A DNA stretch of 64,000 nucleotides from contig NZ_JAJFZM010000001.1 in NCBI RefSeq assembly GCF_020733705.1, forward strand, positions 372,001 to 436,000, read 5' to 3'. Shown piece by piece: positions 11,488 to 20,607 of this stretch. Under the pieces are notes generated by a model that saw only the letters and a list, made by a program, of their open reading frames with translations, ran no database searches and had not been told where the DNA came from. Made by a program: the position numbers and the translations under genes. Source of the DNA: Nocardia australiensis (GTDB taxonomy: Bacteria; Actinomycetota; Actinomycetes; Mycobacteriales; Mycobacteriaceae). Positions within the stretch are counted from its first letter, which is position 1. Each line of letters opens with the position of its first letter.

Positions 11488-12659
11488 GCGGACAGCTCCC
11501 GGGCCGGATCAGCGGGCGCAACTGAATCCGGTTCGGTAACCGCAGCCGCCAGAGCCCGCTCCAGCCAAGCCATTTCGCCCGCACTCGGGACGCCTCGGAC
11601 GTCGGTCAAGAAACTCTGCGCCACCTCGGTGTCGCGACGGCCGTGCACGCGTTCACGGTAATGCAACTCCGGATTGCCGCCCGGGCGTGACCATTCCACG
11701 TGCACGGCATGCGGGAAACGCGCACGCAACTTGCGCATGGCGTCCACCGGGCGGGTGTGATCGGTGAGGGTGGCCGAAACATAGTCCTGCTCGGCCCCCG
11801 CGTGCGCGGCGTCGGTGAGTAACTCGTCGAGTGTGCCGGTGAGCCTGCTCAATCCACGAATCGACGGCAGATCATGACGCCGTACCGCATGCAACCCGGC
11901 GGCATCCAGATCGATGATCCAGACCGCCTTACGATGCGAATTCTCGGCGAACGAATACGGCAACGGCGAACCCGAATAACGGACCGACTCCGACAGGGTC
12001 TGCGGCGAATGCAGGTGCCCGAGGGCGACATAGTCGACGCCGTCGAACGCCGAGCGCGGCACCGTCTCAACACCACCGACCGAAATCGACCGCTCCGAAC
12101 CGGTCGCCTCCGCACCGACAACGAAGGCATGCGCCAACACCACCGTGCGCACACCTGGTCGCCCGGCGATATCGGACCGAATCCGGCCCATCGCCGCATC
12201 GAGAATCTCCGCATGCGAACGTGCCTGCGGCACACCGAGTTCGACGCGTGTGATATCCGGCTCCAGATATGGAATGCCGTAAAACGCCACCTCTCCATGC
12301 GCGTCGGACAGCAAAACCGGCCGATGCGCGTCGGCGACCGTGGTCCGCAAATACAACCCGCCCGCCGCCGCGAAGCTCGCCCCCGCTCCCAACCGCACCG
12401 GCGAATCATGATTACCCGCCGTAGCCACGATCAGCGCGCCCGCCGCACGAATCGCCTCGAACCCCCGGTTACACACCGCGATCGCGTCGGCACTCGGAAT
12501 CGACCTGTCGTACACATCCCCCGACACCACAACGACATCGACCGACTCCGCCGCAACCACCTCGGCGATGGCGGCCAACGACCGAGCCTGATCGCCGAGC
12601 AGATCGACGCCATGGAAGGTGCGCCCGATGTGCCAATCCGAGGTATGCAACATCCGCAT
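11484..12659 (-). CDS. sbcD: SbcD exonuclease (Mre11-like)
   Basis: Mn-dependent calcineurin-like phosphoesterase subunit of SbcCD. All phosphodiesterase motifs are visible in the 391-residue product: DWHIGR near the start, GDVYDR, GNHD in ATAGNHDSPVRL, AHAFV and ALGHLHSPQ. Starts at the ATG at 12659 (a second ATG lies two codons in). It leads the sbcD-sbcC operon and is divergent from rmuC, with the large hairpin element of 12701-12812 in the gap. The C-terminal capping region that contacts SbcC is less conserved. Confidence 0.97.
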   Translation of the reverse strand: MRMLHTSDWHIGRTFHGVDLLGDQARSLAAIAEVVAAESVDVVVVSGDVYDRSIPSADAIAVCNRGFEAIRAAGALIVATAGNHDSPVRLGAGASFAAAGGLYLRTTVADAHRPVLLSDAHGEVAFYGIPYLEPDITRVELGVPQARSHAEILDAAMGRIRSDIAGRPGVRTVVLAHAFVVGAEATGSERSISVGGVETVPRSAFDGVDYVALGHLHSPQTLSESVRYSGSPLPYSFAENSHRKAVWIIDLDAAGLHAVRRHDLPSIRGLSRLTGTLDELLTDAAHAGAEQDYVSATLTDHTRPVDAMRKLRARFPHAVHVEWSRPGGNPELHYRERVHGRRDTEVAQSFLTDVRGVPSAGEMAWLERALAAAVTEPDSVAPADPARELSA

Positions 12660-12700
12660 GCCGCGAAACTGTAAACGACCCTACCGACAGTGTTTATTTT

Positions 12701-12719
12701 GCAGCGCCTGCGGCGCTGC
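12701..12719. repeat. Short perfect hairpin GCAGCGCC-TGC-GGCGCTGC
   Basis: 8-base arms at 12701-12708 and 12712-12719 with a 3-base loop. TTTATTTT lies directly to its left, so on the minus strand the hairpin is followed by AAAATAAA rather than a U-tract, which argues against a simple terminator. It sits about 18 bases left of the much larger inverted repeat and may belong to the same element. Confidence 0.75.
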
Positions 12720-12721
12720 GT

Positions 12722-12812
12722 GTTCGCGGCCCCTATGGCTCGCGTCCGAGGGGCAAATACTGGCTCCTGCGTCGCATCGTATTTGCCCCTCGGACGCGAG
12801 CCGACCGCGAAC
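12722..12812. repeat. Large inverted repeat between sbcD and rmuC
   Basis: Perfect 24-base arms at 12737-12760 and 12779-12802 (both carry GAGGGGCAAATAC or its complement) around an 18-base loop. Outside these arms GTTCGCGG (12722-12729) pairs again with CCGCGAAC (12805-12812) after an asymmetric 7/2-base bulge, making a stem of about 32 pairs. The region lies between divergent gene starts, so it does not mark a transcript end of either flanking gene. A small mobile or REP-like element, or a structured RNA leader, are the alternatives I would consider. Confidence 0.85.
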
Positions 12813-13062
12813 TTTAGGGCTCGGTCTCGCTACGCTCGAAACCTGGTGTCGTGCCTACTAGGTGCGTAAGTGGGCTCGTGCGGCACCGACTGTTTCTGTA
12901 CGGAGTTGGGGGCCGTGGTTTTGCGGGTGATGGGGGTGATCTTGCTGCGTTCGGAAACTGTTGTCGTGGCGAGTGGCTGCGGGTTACGTTCTTTGTCGAC
13001 ACGTGCTGGGGGTTAGCTGACGGGTTCGGTTCTTGTCGGTGGGGTGCGGCACTATCTGCGCT

Positions 13063-14220
13063 ATGACCGCACCGATGCTCGTCGCCCTGATGCTGGTGTT
13101 CGCCGCTGGGGTCGGTCTGGGCTGGTTGGGGCATGCGGCGCGGGCGGGGCATCGGGCTACGGCGGCGGAGGCGAGACTGGCGGCGGTGACGGACAATGAG
13201 CGGTTGCTGCGGCAGTCGCTGACGGCGGCAAATGAGGATGCGGCACGCAGGCATTCGCATGCGATCGGCGCCATGGTCGATCCGCTGCGGGAAGCGGTCG
13301 GCACCTTGAATCAGCACATCCAGCAGGTCGAGCACCATCGCATCAACGCGTATTCCAGCCTGCGCGAACAGGTTGCGGGTATGCAGCGCACCTCGTATCA
13401 GCTCACCAGTCAGACCAGTCAATTGGTCGCGGCGTTGCGGGCGCCGCAGGTACGCGGCCGGTGGGGGGAGATCCAGCTCGAGCGCGTCGTCGAACTGGCC
13501 GGTATGAGCAGGCACTGTGATTTCGACACTCAGGTGACCCGAGCGGCTCGTCGCGACGGGGTCTCCGAGCACACCGCGAAGGTCCGGCCCGACCTGATCG
13601 TTCACCTGGCCGGGAACAGGCAGATCGTGGTGGACGCCAAGGTGCCCTTCAGCGCCTACCTCGACGCCACCATGGCCGAGGACCCCGACGCGCGCGCTGA
13701 ACTGCTCGGCAAGCACGCCAAACACCTGCGCTCCCACGTCGATCAACTGGCCGACAAGGCCTATTGGACAGCCTTCGATCCGGCACCCGAGTTCGTGGTG
13801 TTGTTCGTGCCGGGCGATCCGTTCCTCGATGCCGCGCTCACCACCGATTCCGGTCTGCTGGAGTACGCGTTCGGGCGCAACGTGATCCTCGCGACGCCGA
13901 CCACTCTGATCGCGCTGCTGCGCACCATTGCGTTCGGGTGGCGGCAGGAGGCGCTGTCCCGCGACATGGCAACCGTTCAGCAATTGGGCAGGGAGCTGTA
14001 CGCGAGACTGGGCACGACCGGTAAGCATCTGGACACCCTCGGAGCACAACTCGGCAAGGCCGTCGAGGCTTTCAATCGCTCGGTTGCCTCGGTGGAGACG
14101 CGGGTGATGGTCACCGCGCGCAAACTGCACGACCTGCAAATAGCTGAGCAAGCGGTTCCAGCAATCCATCGGGTGGATTCGTGGCCGCGTGCGGTGGGGT
14201 TCGCCGACGCCGACGATTAG
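13063..14220 (+). CDS. rmuC: DNA recombination protein RmuC
   Basis: RmuC-family protein, linked in E. coli to limiting inversions at short inverted repeats; it has a restriction-endonuclease-like fold. The 385-residue product from the ATG at 13063 starts with a membrane anchor (MLVALMLVFAAGVGLGWLG), then a helical region, then the conserved domain with APQVRGRWGEIQLERVVELAGM, DLIVHLAGNRQIVVDAKVPF and EFVVLFVPGDPFLDAALT; the D/K pair in VVDAKV belongs to the putative nuclease core. Divergent from sbcDC, placing three hairpin/inverted-repeat-related genes next to a large inverted repeat. Confidence 0.95.
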   Translation: MTAPMLVALMLVFAAGVGLGWLGHAARAGHRATAAEARLAAVTDNERLLRQSLTAANEDAARRHSHAIGAMVDPLREAVGTLNQHIQQVEHHRINAYSSLREQVAGMQRTSYQLTSQTSQLVAALRAPQVRGRWGEIQLERVVELAGMSRHCDFDTQVTRAARRDGVSEHTAKVRPDLIVHLAGNRQIVVDAKVPFSAYLDATMAEDPDARAELLGKHAKHLRSHVDQLADKAYWTAFDPAPEFVVLFVPGDPFLDAALTTDSGLLEYAFGRNVILATPTTLIALLRTIAFGWRQEALSRDMATVQQLGRELYARLGTTGKHLDTLGAQLGKAVEAFNRSVASVETRVMVTARKLHDLQIAEQAVPAIHRVDSWPRAVGFADADD

Positions 14221-14278
14221 CCGAACGAACCGCCGTGCCGTAACACCACCGAGCGCGAAGGCAGTTAGTGTTCATGGT

Positions 14279-15181
14279 GTGGCTGCTTCCCAACGTGTGC
14301 GATCCCGGGTGCCCGCGCCGCATGGTTCGACGCTGCCGTCTGTCCGGGGTATCCCGGCCGGCGCGGCGGTTCTGATCGCGGTTGCCTGCACGTTTCTGGG
14401 GTTTCTTATTGATGCCAATAGCGGTGGAGGCGAGCTGACCGGCACGTTCGCCACCCTGTATGTCATCGGCTGTGTAATCGCGGTGCTTGCCGTGCGTTAT
14501 CGCGGATTGTTCACCACGATGGTGTTGCCGCCGTTACTGCTGTTCGTATCGGTGCCGCTGGCCTACCAGCAGCTGACCGGGCGCAGTTCCACCTCGATCA
14601 AAGACGTCCTGTTGAATCTGGCGATCCCGCTGGTGAACCGGTTCCCGACAATGGCACTGGCCACAGTTGTGGTGCTGGCGATCGGCGCGGGCCGGATCGC
14701 GATGCAGCGGCGGGCAACCTCCGCCGACCACACCGATGAGGCCCGGCGTGGCACCAGCTGGGGGCGCGCCGCGCCGAAACGCCCGCGCTCCGAGCGCGCC
14801 AGCGGCGCCACGCTCACCGAATCCACCCGGCGCCGCGTACGCCGTGCGCAGCCCGATTCGGGCGAGTTCGACGCCGAACCGGCGCCACGCCCACGCAAGC
14901 GCGCCGCGGCTCGGGTCGCGGACCTACCGCCGCGCGTCGCCACCGGTGCGGACGCACCGGACACCGACGACCATCCCAACAGGAAGTACCCGCGTGGCGA
15001 GGGTCGCTCCGGCCGAGGTATGGCCCGGTCGGCTGCGGCGGTGCCGCGTTCCGGCGCCGAGCCGTCCCGCAGGTCAGCCGCACGCGGGCGTGCCGAGATG
15101 CCGCCACACCCGCAGCCCAATGTCCGCTACCGCGAACGGGATTCGAGCCGTACCGAACGGCGCAAGCCGGGGAATCTGTAA
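14279..15181 (+). CDS. DUF6542 domain membrane protein
   Basis: About 300 residues of unknown function. From the GTG at 14279 it starts MAASQRVRSRVPAPHGS, typical of nocardial homologues as I remember them, then about four membrane segments (AGAAVLIAVACTFLGFL; GTFATLYVIGCVIAVLAV; MVLPPLLLFVSVPLAY; MALATVVVLAIGAG), and then a long basic, Arg/Ala/Pro-rich cytoplasmic tail (residues about 145-300) with runs such as RPRKRAAARVADL. The frame is open upstream into rmuC but without family sequence. Lies 58 bases after rmuC and runs convergent to ispH, with only 13 bases between the stops. Confidence 0.75.
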   Translation: MAASQRVRSRVPAPHGSTLPSVRGIPAGAAVLIAVACTFLGFLIDANSGGGELTGTFATLYVIGCVIAVLAVRYRGLFTTMVLPPLLLFVSVPLAYQQLTGRSSTSIKDVLLNLAIPLVNRFPTMALATVVVLAIGAGRIAMQRRATSADHTDEARRGTSWGRAAPKRPRSERASGATLTESTRRRVRRAQPDSGEFDAEPAPRPRKRAAARVADLPPRVATGADAPDTDDHPNRKYPRGEGRSGRGMARSAAAVPRSGAEPSRRSAARGRAEMPPHPQPNVRYRERDSSRTERRKPGNL

Positions 15182-15194
15182 GTCTCTGGAGTGA

Positions 15195-16205
15195 TCAGGC
15201 CCGAGTGGCGCGTAATTCGCGGGGCAGTGCGAAGACGAGAGTCTCGTTGGCGGTTGTGACCGGCTTTACGTCGGCGAAACCGTGCTCCGCGAGCATGTCC
15301 AGCACACCGCGAACAAGGATCTCGGGCACCGAGGCACCGGAGGTGATGCCGATCGTGCGGGCCCCTGCCAGCCAGGCCGAATCCACCTCGCGAGCGAAGT
15401 CCACCAGGTGTGCGGCCTTCGCACCCGCGTTGAGGGCGACCTCGACCAGCCGCACCGAGTTCGAGGAATTGCGCGAGCCGACCACGATCACCAGATCGCA
15501 TTCCGGTGCCATCGCCTTCACCGCGACCTGACGGTTCTGGGTGGCGTAGCAGATGTCGTCACTGGGCGGATCCTGCAGGGAGGGGAACCGCTCCCGCAGC
15601 CGCTTGACCGTCTCCATCGTCTCGTCGACGCTCAGCGTGGTCTGCGAAAGCCAGATCACCTTGGACTCGTCGCGCACCGTGACCTTGCCGACCGAATCGG
15701 GCCCGTCCACCAGCTGCACATGCTCGGGCGCCTCCCCCGCGGTGCCCTCGACTTCCTCATGGCCTTCGTGGCCGATCAACAGGATGTCGAAATCGTCGCG
15801 GGCGAAGCGCTTGGCCTCCTGGTGGACCTTGGTCACCAAGGGGCAGGTCGCGTCGATGGTGTGCAGGTTGCGAGCTGCGGCGGATTCGTGCACGGCCGGC
15901 GAGACACCGTGTGCGGAGAATACAACGACCGCACCCTCTGGCACCTCGTCTGTTTCGTCGACGAAGATGACGCCGCGCTCACGCAGCGTCTCCACCACGT
16001 GGCGGTTGTGCACGATCTCCTTGCGCACGTAGATCGGCGCGCCGTGCCTCTCGAGGCTCTTCTCCACTGTCTCCACGGCGCGGTCGACGCCGGCGCAGTA
16101 CCCCCGCGGCTCAGCGAGCAGCACCCGCTTTCCGGTATCGGCGTCAGCGGGTCCGGAAGCCGCGGAGCGGGCGATTCCGACGTTCAAAGGTATGGCCGAG
16201 GACAT
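15195..16205 (-). CDS. ispH: 4-hydroxy-3-methylbut-2-enyl diphosphate reductase (IspH/LytB)
   Basis: Last step of the MEP pathway: a [4Fe-4S] enzyme that reduces HMBPP to IPP and DMAPP. From the ATG at 16205 the protein is 336 residues. The three cluster cysteines appear in [21 protein letters not shown] and ICYATQNRQ; substrate-contacting histidines are in EIVHNRHVV and [18 protein letters not shown] binds the diphosphate. The frame continues upstream to 16319, but those codons overlap the divergent lipid-droplet gene and look unlike IspH. Convergent with the DUF6542 gene. The product feeds the Z-isoprenyl diphosphate synthase at 34617-35405. Confidence 0.96.
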   Translation of the reverse strand: MSSAIPLNVGIARSAASGPADADTGKRVLLAEPRGYCAGVDRAVETVEKSLERHGAPIYVRKEIVHNRHVVETLRERGVIFVDETDEVPEGAVVVFSAHGVSPAVHESAAARNLHTIDATCPLVTKVHQEAKRFARDDFDILLIGHEGHEEVEGTAGEAPEHVQLVDGPDSVGKVTVRDESKVIWLSQTTLSVDETMETVKRLRERFPSLQDPPSDDICYATQNRQVAVKAMAPECDLVIVVGSRNSSNSVRLVEVALNAGAKAAHLVDFAREVDSAWLAGARTIGITSGASVPEILVRGVLDMLAEHGFADVKPVTTANETLVFALPRELRATRA

Positions 16206-16317
16206 GCCCACAGAATACGTGCGCGCGGCGTCCAGCATCCGGGCGGATCCAACCGGAAGAATGCGACGAGTGACATTCGTTCTTTGCATAACACACCGTT
16301 TCGGGCAGGCTAGGACC

Positions 16318-16962
16318 ATGTTTCGACCACCATTCCTGGCCCGAGTCGCGGCGGGGGCCGCCGCCTACGCCATCGAAGAAACCCGTCGGCTACCCACGGT
16401 GGCCATTAATCTGCCGATTACCGCCATCAGCCAGATGTTGCAGACCACGATGCACATCCAGCAGTTCGTGACCAGCCTCGCACTCAAGGGCGACTCGGTT
16501 TTCGAGCAGTTGACCAATAGCCCCGTGGAACAGCCGGAGTGGGCCACTTTCGACGAGGATGCGGCGCCCGAGCAAACCTCCCGCACCGAAGCGTCGGCGA
16601 CCACGCGTGACAGCCTTTTCGACCTCTACACCACCGACGAACCCGCCGAATTCCACACCAACGGCCACAGCACCACCAACGGCACCTCCATGCAAATCAT
16701 CACCAAACCGGAGACCACCGAGCAGGAAACCCCCGCTTCGGAAGCCGCCGAACCCGAAACCAGCGAGCAGACTGCTGTCGAGCCGGAAGTCGCCATCCAC
16801 TACGACTACGCCAATATGACCCTCGCCCAGTTGCGCGCTCGCCTGCGCATGCTGACCGTCGAAGACCTCACAGCGCTGCTGAACTACGAGCAGCAGACCC
16901 GCGCGCGGGCGGCATTCGTGACCATGCTGACGAACCGAATCGCCACCGTGCAGGCCCAGTGA
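16318..16962 (+). CDS. Lipid droplet-associated protein (Rv1109c-like)
   Basis: A 214-residue protein of the actinobacterial lipid droplet-associated family, found between ispH and xseA in mycobacteria and rhodococci (Rv1109c position, from memory). The N-terminus ([20 protein letters not shown]) is amphipathic or weakly hydrophobic and would suit binding to a lipid surface. The middle (about 75-150) is a low-complexity Glu/Thr/Pro linker ([20 protein letters not shown]), and the C-terminus ends in a short helical domain ([20 protein letters not shown] and beyond). Start ATG at 16318, preceded by TAGGACC. No enzyme motif seen. Confidence 0.75.
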   Translation: MFRPPFLARVAAGAAAYAIEETRRLPTVAINLPITAISQMLQTTMHIQQFVTSLALKGDSVFEQLTNSPVEQPEWATFDEDAAPEQTSRTEASATTRDSLFDLYTTDEPAEFHTNGHSTTNGTSMQIITKPETTEQETPASEAAEPETSEQTAVEPEVAIHYDYANMTLAQLRARLRMLTVEDLTALLNYEQQTRARAAFVTMLTNRIATVQAQ

Positions 16963-17011
16963 ATTCGACGTCGCGTAGCGATTCGCCGGGGGTGGCGGCC
17001 CGGAGACGGGT

Positions 17012-18304
17012 GTGACCGAACCGACGGCGTCGTCGGTTGGCCGGTCCGCGACCTCGGCCCCGGCCAACTCCGCCGAGCAGCCGTGGCCGGTGCGTTCGGT
17101 GGCCATCAAGGTCGCGCAATGGATCGATCGGCTCGGCAGCATTTGGGTCGAGGGCCAGATCACCCAGATCAATCTGCGTCCGGGCACCCGCACGGCTTTC
17201 CTGGTGCTGCGCGACCCCTCCGCCGATATGTCGCTGTCGGTCACCTGCGACCCGGACCTCATCCGCAAATCGCCCGTTCCGCTGCAAGAGGGCAGCCGGG
17301 TGGTGGTTTACGGCAAACTTTCGTTCTTCACCGGTCGTGGCACGGTGTCGTTGCGGGTCATCGAAATTCGACCGGTCGGCATCGGCGAACTGCTGGCCCG
17401 CATCGAGCGCCTGAAAGCGCTGCTGGCTGCGGAGGGCCTGTTCGATCCTCGACTCAAGCGGTCGATCCCGTTCCTGCCCGAGACGGTCGGGCTCATCACC
17501 GGCCGCGCGAGCGCCGCCGAACGCGATGTCCTCAGCGTTGCCCATAGCCGTTGGCCCGCAGTACATTTCGAGGTTCGAAACACCGCCGTGCAGGGCCCGA
17601 CCGCCGTTGCGCAGATGCTGGAGGCACTGACCGAACTCGACCATGACCCGCGCGTGGAGGTAATCGTGCTCGCCCGTGGCGGCGGTAGCGTCGAGGACTT
17701 ACTCGCGTTCTCCGATGAGGCGCTGTGCCGCGCGATCGTGGCCGCGACCACTCCGATCGTCAGCGCGATCGGCCACGAACCCGATAACCCGCTCTGCGAT
17801 CTCGTCGCCGATCTGCGCGCCGCGACTCCTACCGATGCCGCCAAACGGATCGTGCCCGACGCGGCCGCCGAACTGGCCGGAGTGCGCGATATGCGTGCCA
17901 GGTCCACCGCGGCACTGCGCGGCTGGGTCGAGCGCGAGACCCGCGCGCTCATGGCGCTGCGCTCGCGGCCGGTACTCGCCGCTCCGTTGCACGAAATCGA
18001 CCGCCGCTACGAAGAGGTCGAACGACTTCGCGCGGCCACCCGACGCACGGCCGAAAACCTGATTCGCACCGAGTCCACGGCCACCCGCCACCTGCGCGAA
18101 AAGCTGACGGCCGTCGGACCGGCCGCCACCCTGGCCCGTGGCTACGCTGTGGTGCAGCGCGTCAACGGCACCGAGCGGCACGTAGTTCGCTCAATCGAGG
18201 ACGCTCCCATGGGCAGTCAGCTGCGCATCCGCGTCGCCGACGGCGCCGTGACCGCCGCCACGCTCGGCACCAAAGAACTCGGCTCCCGGCAAGAGAGGAC
18301 ATAA
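17012..18304 (+). CDS. xseA: Exodeoxyribonuclease VII large subunit
   Basis: Catalytic subunit of ExoVII, a single-strand exonuclease that cuts long ssDNA into short acid-soluble pieces. The 430-residue product has an N-terminal OB fold ([15 protein letters not shown] and [12 protein letters not shown]), then the catalytic region with [32 protein letters not shown] and [27 protein letters not shown] (given in parts), followed by long helices. Start GTG at 17012. It is followed after 2 bases by xseB, so both subunits come from one message. Confidence 0.96.
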   Translation: MTEPTASSVGRSATSAPANSAEQPWPVRSVAIKVAQWIDRLGSIWVEGQITQINLRPGTRTAFLVLRDPSADMSLSVTCDPDLIRKSPVPLQEGSRVVVYGKLSFFTGRGTVSLRVIEIRPVGIGELLARIERLKALLAAEGLFDPRLKRSIPFLPETVGLITGRASAAERDVLSVAHSRWPAVHFEVRNTAVQGPTAVAQMLEALTELDHDPRVEVIVLARGGGSVEDLLAFSDEALCRAIVAATTPIVSAIGHEPDNPLCDLVADLRAATPTDAAKRIVPDAAAELAGVRDMRARSTAALRGWVERETRALMALRSRPVLAAPLHEIDRRYEEVERLRAATRRTAENLIRTESTATRHLREKLTAVGPAATLARGYAVVQRVNGTERHVVRSIEDAPMGSQLRIRVADGAVTAATLGTKELGSRQERT

Positions 18305-18306
18305 CC

Positions 18307-18552
18307 TTGGCCGACTCCGGCAAGGACGCGGACACGACCGATGAACTGGCCGAAATCGCCACCCTCGGCTACGAACGCGCCCGCGACGAACTGGTCAACG
18401 TCGTGAAAATGCTCGAACAGGGCGGCCTGGACCTCGACGACTCCCTCGCGCTGTGGGAGCGCGGCGAGGCGCTGGCCAACCGCTGCGAAGAACACCTCGC
18501 GGGTGCCCGCAAGCGCGTCGAGGACGCGATATCGAGATCCGAAGGCGAGTAG
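18307..18552 (+). CDS. xseB: Exodeoxyribonuclease VII small subunit
   Basis: The 81-residue partner of XseA, several copies of which wrap the large subunit. The core [20 protein letters not shown] and [20 protein letters not shown] matches the XseB family. Start is the TTG at 18307, two bases after the xseA stop, with the purine-rich end of xseA (AAGAGAGG) serving as ribosome site. An N-terminal extension of about 20 acidic residues ([20 protein letters not shown]) is present, as is common in actinobacteria. Confidence 0.95.
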   Translation: MADSGKDADTTDELAEIATLGYERARDELVNVVKMLEQGGLDLDDSLALWERGEALANRCEEHLAGARKRVEDAISRSEGE

Positions 18553-18621
18553 CCATGACGATTCGTCGCGCCACTCCCGATATCCGTACCGACGATATTG
18601 ATATGGAAGTACCGCTGAGGA

Positions 18622-19203
18622 TTACGGCGTGAGGGGCTGTGCCCGACTGATAGCCTGCGCGAGCACGGTGAATACGTCATTGTTGCCCGCGCCGGTAATC
18701 AGGACCCGGGACTGGCCGAGGTCGGCGATCCACGCGGATTCCTCGCCGGGTTCGGAATAGACGATCCACTTCTGATCGCCGACCTGCTCGGTGCCGCTGG
18801 CATAACGCGAGCCGAGCACGAAACGCGCGAGCGATTCCTCGGTGGCGTTGCTCTGGGCCAACCGCATGTAGGTGCCCTGCGGGCTGACGAAGCCGACCGT
18901 GCTGACCGGTCCCCCGCCCGCGCTGGTAATGGTGTCGCGACTGCCGGAGTTGGGCGTCCACCCGTCGGGCAGGCTCGGGTTACGGATCGGGAAGGGCATG
19001 TTGCGGGCATCGGAGGTGAAGGCCGCGGCGGCGTCGAAATGCGGTATCTGCCCCTGTGTCGGGCCCTTGGCGGCAAAGCTGCACTGGCTGGCGAGTCCGG
19101 CGAAGACCACGACGATCAGTATCAACGGGACCAGCGACCAGAGCAGGTCCCGGTAGTCGTTGAGGATGCGTGGCTTTTGGTACGACACGCTCTCAGTATC
19201 CAC
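18622..19203 (-). CDS. DUF4245 domain membrane-anchored protein (Rv1100-like)
   Basis: 193 residues, function unknown. A short cytoplasmic N-tail with KPRILNDYRDLLWSL is followed by one membrane segment (VPLILIVVVFAGLASQ) and an extracytoplasmic domain with PFPIRNPSLPDGWTPNSG, GFVSPQGTYMRLAQS and a C-terminal QAISRAQPL. This matches DUF4245 proteins that sit beside glpX in mycobacteria (Rv1100 next to Rv1099c). The GTG at 19203 is used; a second in-frame GTG at 19188 (SYQKPRIL) is equally plausible because neither has a clear ribosome site. Divergent from glpX. Confidence 0.82.
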   Translation of the reverse strand: MDTESVSYQKPRILNDYRDLLWSLVPLILIVVVFAGLASQCSFAAKGPTQGQIPHFDAAAAFTSDARNMPFPIRNPSLPDGWTPNSGSRDTITSAGGGPVSTVGFVSPQGTYMRLAQSNATEESLARFVLGSRYASGTEQVGDQKWIVYSEPGEESAWIADLGQSRVLITGAGNNDVFTVLAQAISRAQPLTP

Positions 19204-19339
19204 GTTCGCGAATACGCATCGAGTCGAGGCATGACCCGACCACTGTGACGCAAGCAGCGGCTACGGGCACTACCTGATCCGCAACGGTCACGCTTCTGCG
19301 AGAATCAGCGGTAGCAACGACCGTAGGAGGCACACCTAA

Positions 19340-20383
19340 ATGACGGCATCTTCGCCTGGAGCCAGCCGCCGCGAGGCACCGGACCGTAACCTCGCGCTCG
19401 AACTGGTCCGGGTCACCGAGGCCGGGGCGATGGCCGCGGGCCGATGGGTCGGCCGCGGCGACAAAGAAGGTGGCGACGGCGCCGCCGTCGACGCTATGCG
19501 ACAGCTGGTCAGCTCCGTATCCATGCGCGGCGTCGTGGTGATCGGCGAGGGCGAGAAAGACGAAGCGCCCATGCTGTACAACGGCGAGGAAGTCGGCAAC
19601 GGCGATGGGCCCGAGGTCGACTTCGCGGTCGACCCGATCGACGGCACCACCCTGATGTCAAAGGGCTCCCCCGGCGCCATCGCGGTACTCGCGGTCGCCG
19701 AACGCGGCGCAATGTTCGACCCGTCGGCGGTGTTCTACATGCACAAGATCGCCGTCGGCCCCGACGCCGCCGACGTGATCGATATCTCCGCTCCGATCGG
19801 CGAAAACATCCGCCGCGTCGCGAAGGCCAAGCACCTGTCCAAGTCCGACCTGACCGTGTGCATCCTCGACCGGCCACGCCACGCCGAGCTCATCCAACAG
19901 GTGCGCGACGCGGGCGCTCGCATCCGACTGATCAGCGACGGCGACGTCGCGGGCGCGATCGCCGCCGCCCGCCCCGACTCCGGCACTGACATCCTGGTCG
20001 GCATCGGCGGCACCCCCGAGGGCATCATCGCCGCCGCCGCGATGCGCTGTATGGGCGGCGAACTCCAAGGCATGCTCGCGCCCAAGGACGCCGCGGAACG
20101 CCAGAAGGCGCTCGACGCCGGGCACGACCTGGACCGGGTCCTCAGCACCCAGGACCTGGTCGCGGGTGACAACGTGTTCTTCTGCGCTACGGGTGTCACC
20201 GATGGGGACCTGTTGCGCGGGGTTCGGTATTACGGCGGAGGCGCGTCTACCCAGTCGATCGTCATGCGATCGAAGTCCGGGACGGTGCGAATGATCGACG
20301 CTTATCACCGGCTGACCAAGTTGCGTGAGTATTCGTCGGTTGATTTCATCGGGGATGAGGACGCTAATCCGCCGCTGCCGTGA
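19340..20383 (+). CDS. glpX: Fructose-1,6-bisphosphatase class II
   Basis: Gluconeogenic enzyme that hydrolyses fructose-1,6-bisphosphate to fructose-6-phosphate; GlpX is the main FBPase in mycobacteria. The 347-residue product shows the metal- and phosphate-binding motifs [18 protein letters not shown] and DPIDGTT, plus [20 protein letters not shown]. The ATG at 19340 has a strong AGGAGG at 19325-19330 with 9 bases spacing. Next comes fumC on the same strand, 224 bases downstream. Confidence 0.96.
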   Translation: MTASSPGASRREAPDRNLALELVRVTEAGAMAAGRWVGRGDKEGGDGAAVDAMRQLVSSVSMRGVVVIGEGEKDEAPMLYNGEEVGNGDGPEVDFAVDPIDGTTLMSKGSPGAIAVLAVAERGAMFDPSAVFYMHKIAVGPDAADVIDISAPIGENIRRVAKAKHLSKSDLTVCILDRPRHAELIQQVRDAGARIRLISDGDVAGAIAAARPDSGTDILVGIGGTPEGIIAAAAMRCMGGELQGMLAPKDAAERQKALDAGHDLDRVLSTQDLVAGDNVFFCATGVTDGDLLRGVRYYGGGASTQSIVMRSKSGTVRMIDAYHRLTKLREYSSVDFIGDEDANPPLP

Positions 20384-20607
20384 TTTGGGAGTGATGGGCT
20401 GGGCTTGAAACCTGGTGATTGGTCACGTCGGGGTGATGACGCGGTGGCCGCGTTCGGCATCTGAATGGTTCTGGGGTGTGGGTGTGTCGTGCCGTGCGGG
20501 GTCGCTGGGGTGGGTGTCGTATTCCCGGCGTGGCCGACAGGTTCGTGTGCGAATGACCTCAGGCGTGGCAGCCCCATGCGGGGGCGGTGCGGCATAGGGT
20601 CGGAATT

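Larger units (their letters stand above)
12660..13062. other. 403-base divergent sbcD/rmuC intergenic region, strongly structured
   Basis: Holds the leaders and presumably the promoters of sbcD (leftward) and rmuC (rightward). The left half contains two hairpins (12701-12719 and 12737-12802). The right half (12860-13062) is G-rich on the plus strand with no recognisable gene. The 12823-12843 stretch (TCTCGCTACGCTCGAAACC) resembles short intergenic repeats common in actinobacteria, but no second copy of the whole element is seen in this window. Confidence 0.6.

Noticed and set aside
12823..12843. Possible second copy of an intergenic repeat near 20405 (shared GAAACCTGG)
   Set aside because: Only about 9 bases are shared; consistent with chance in a window of this size.
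15282..16313. 343-codon plus-strand frame opposite ispH
   Set aside because: His/Arg-rich antisense shadow; ispH has all catalytic motifs on the other strand.
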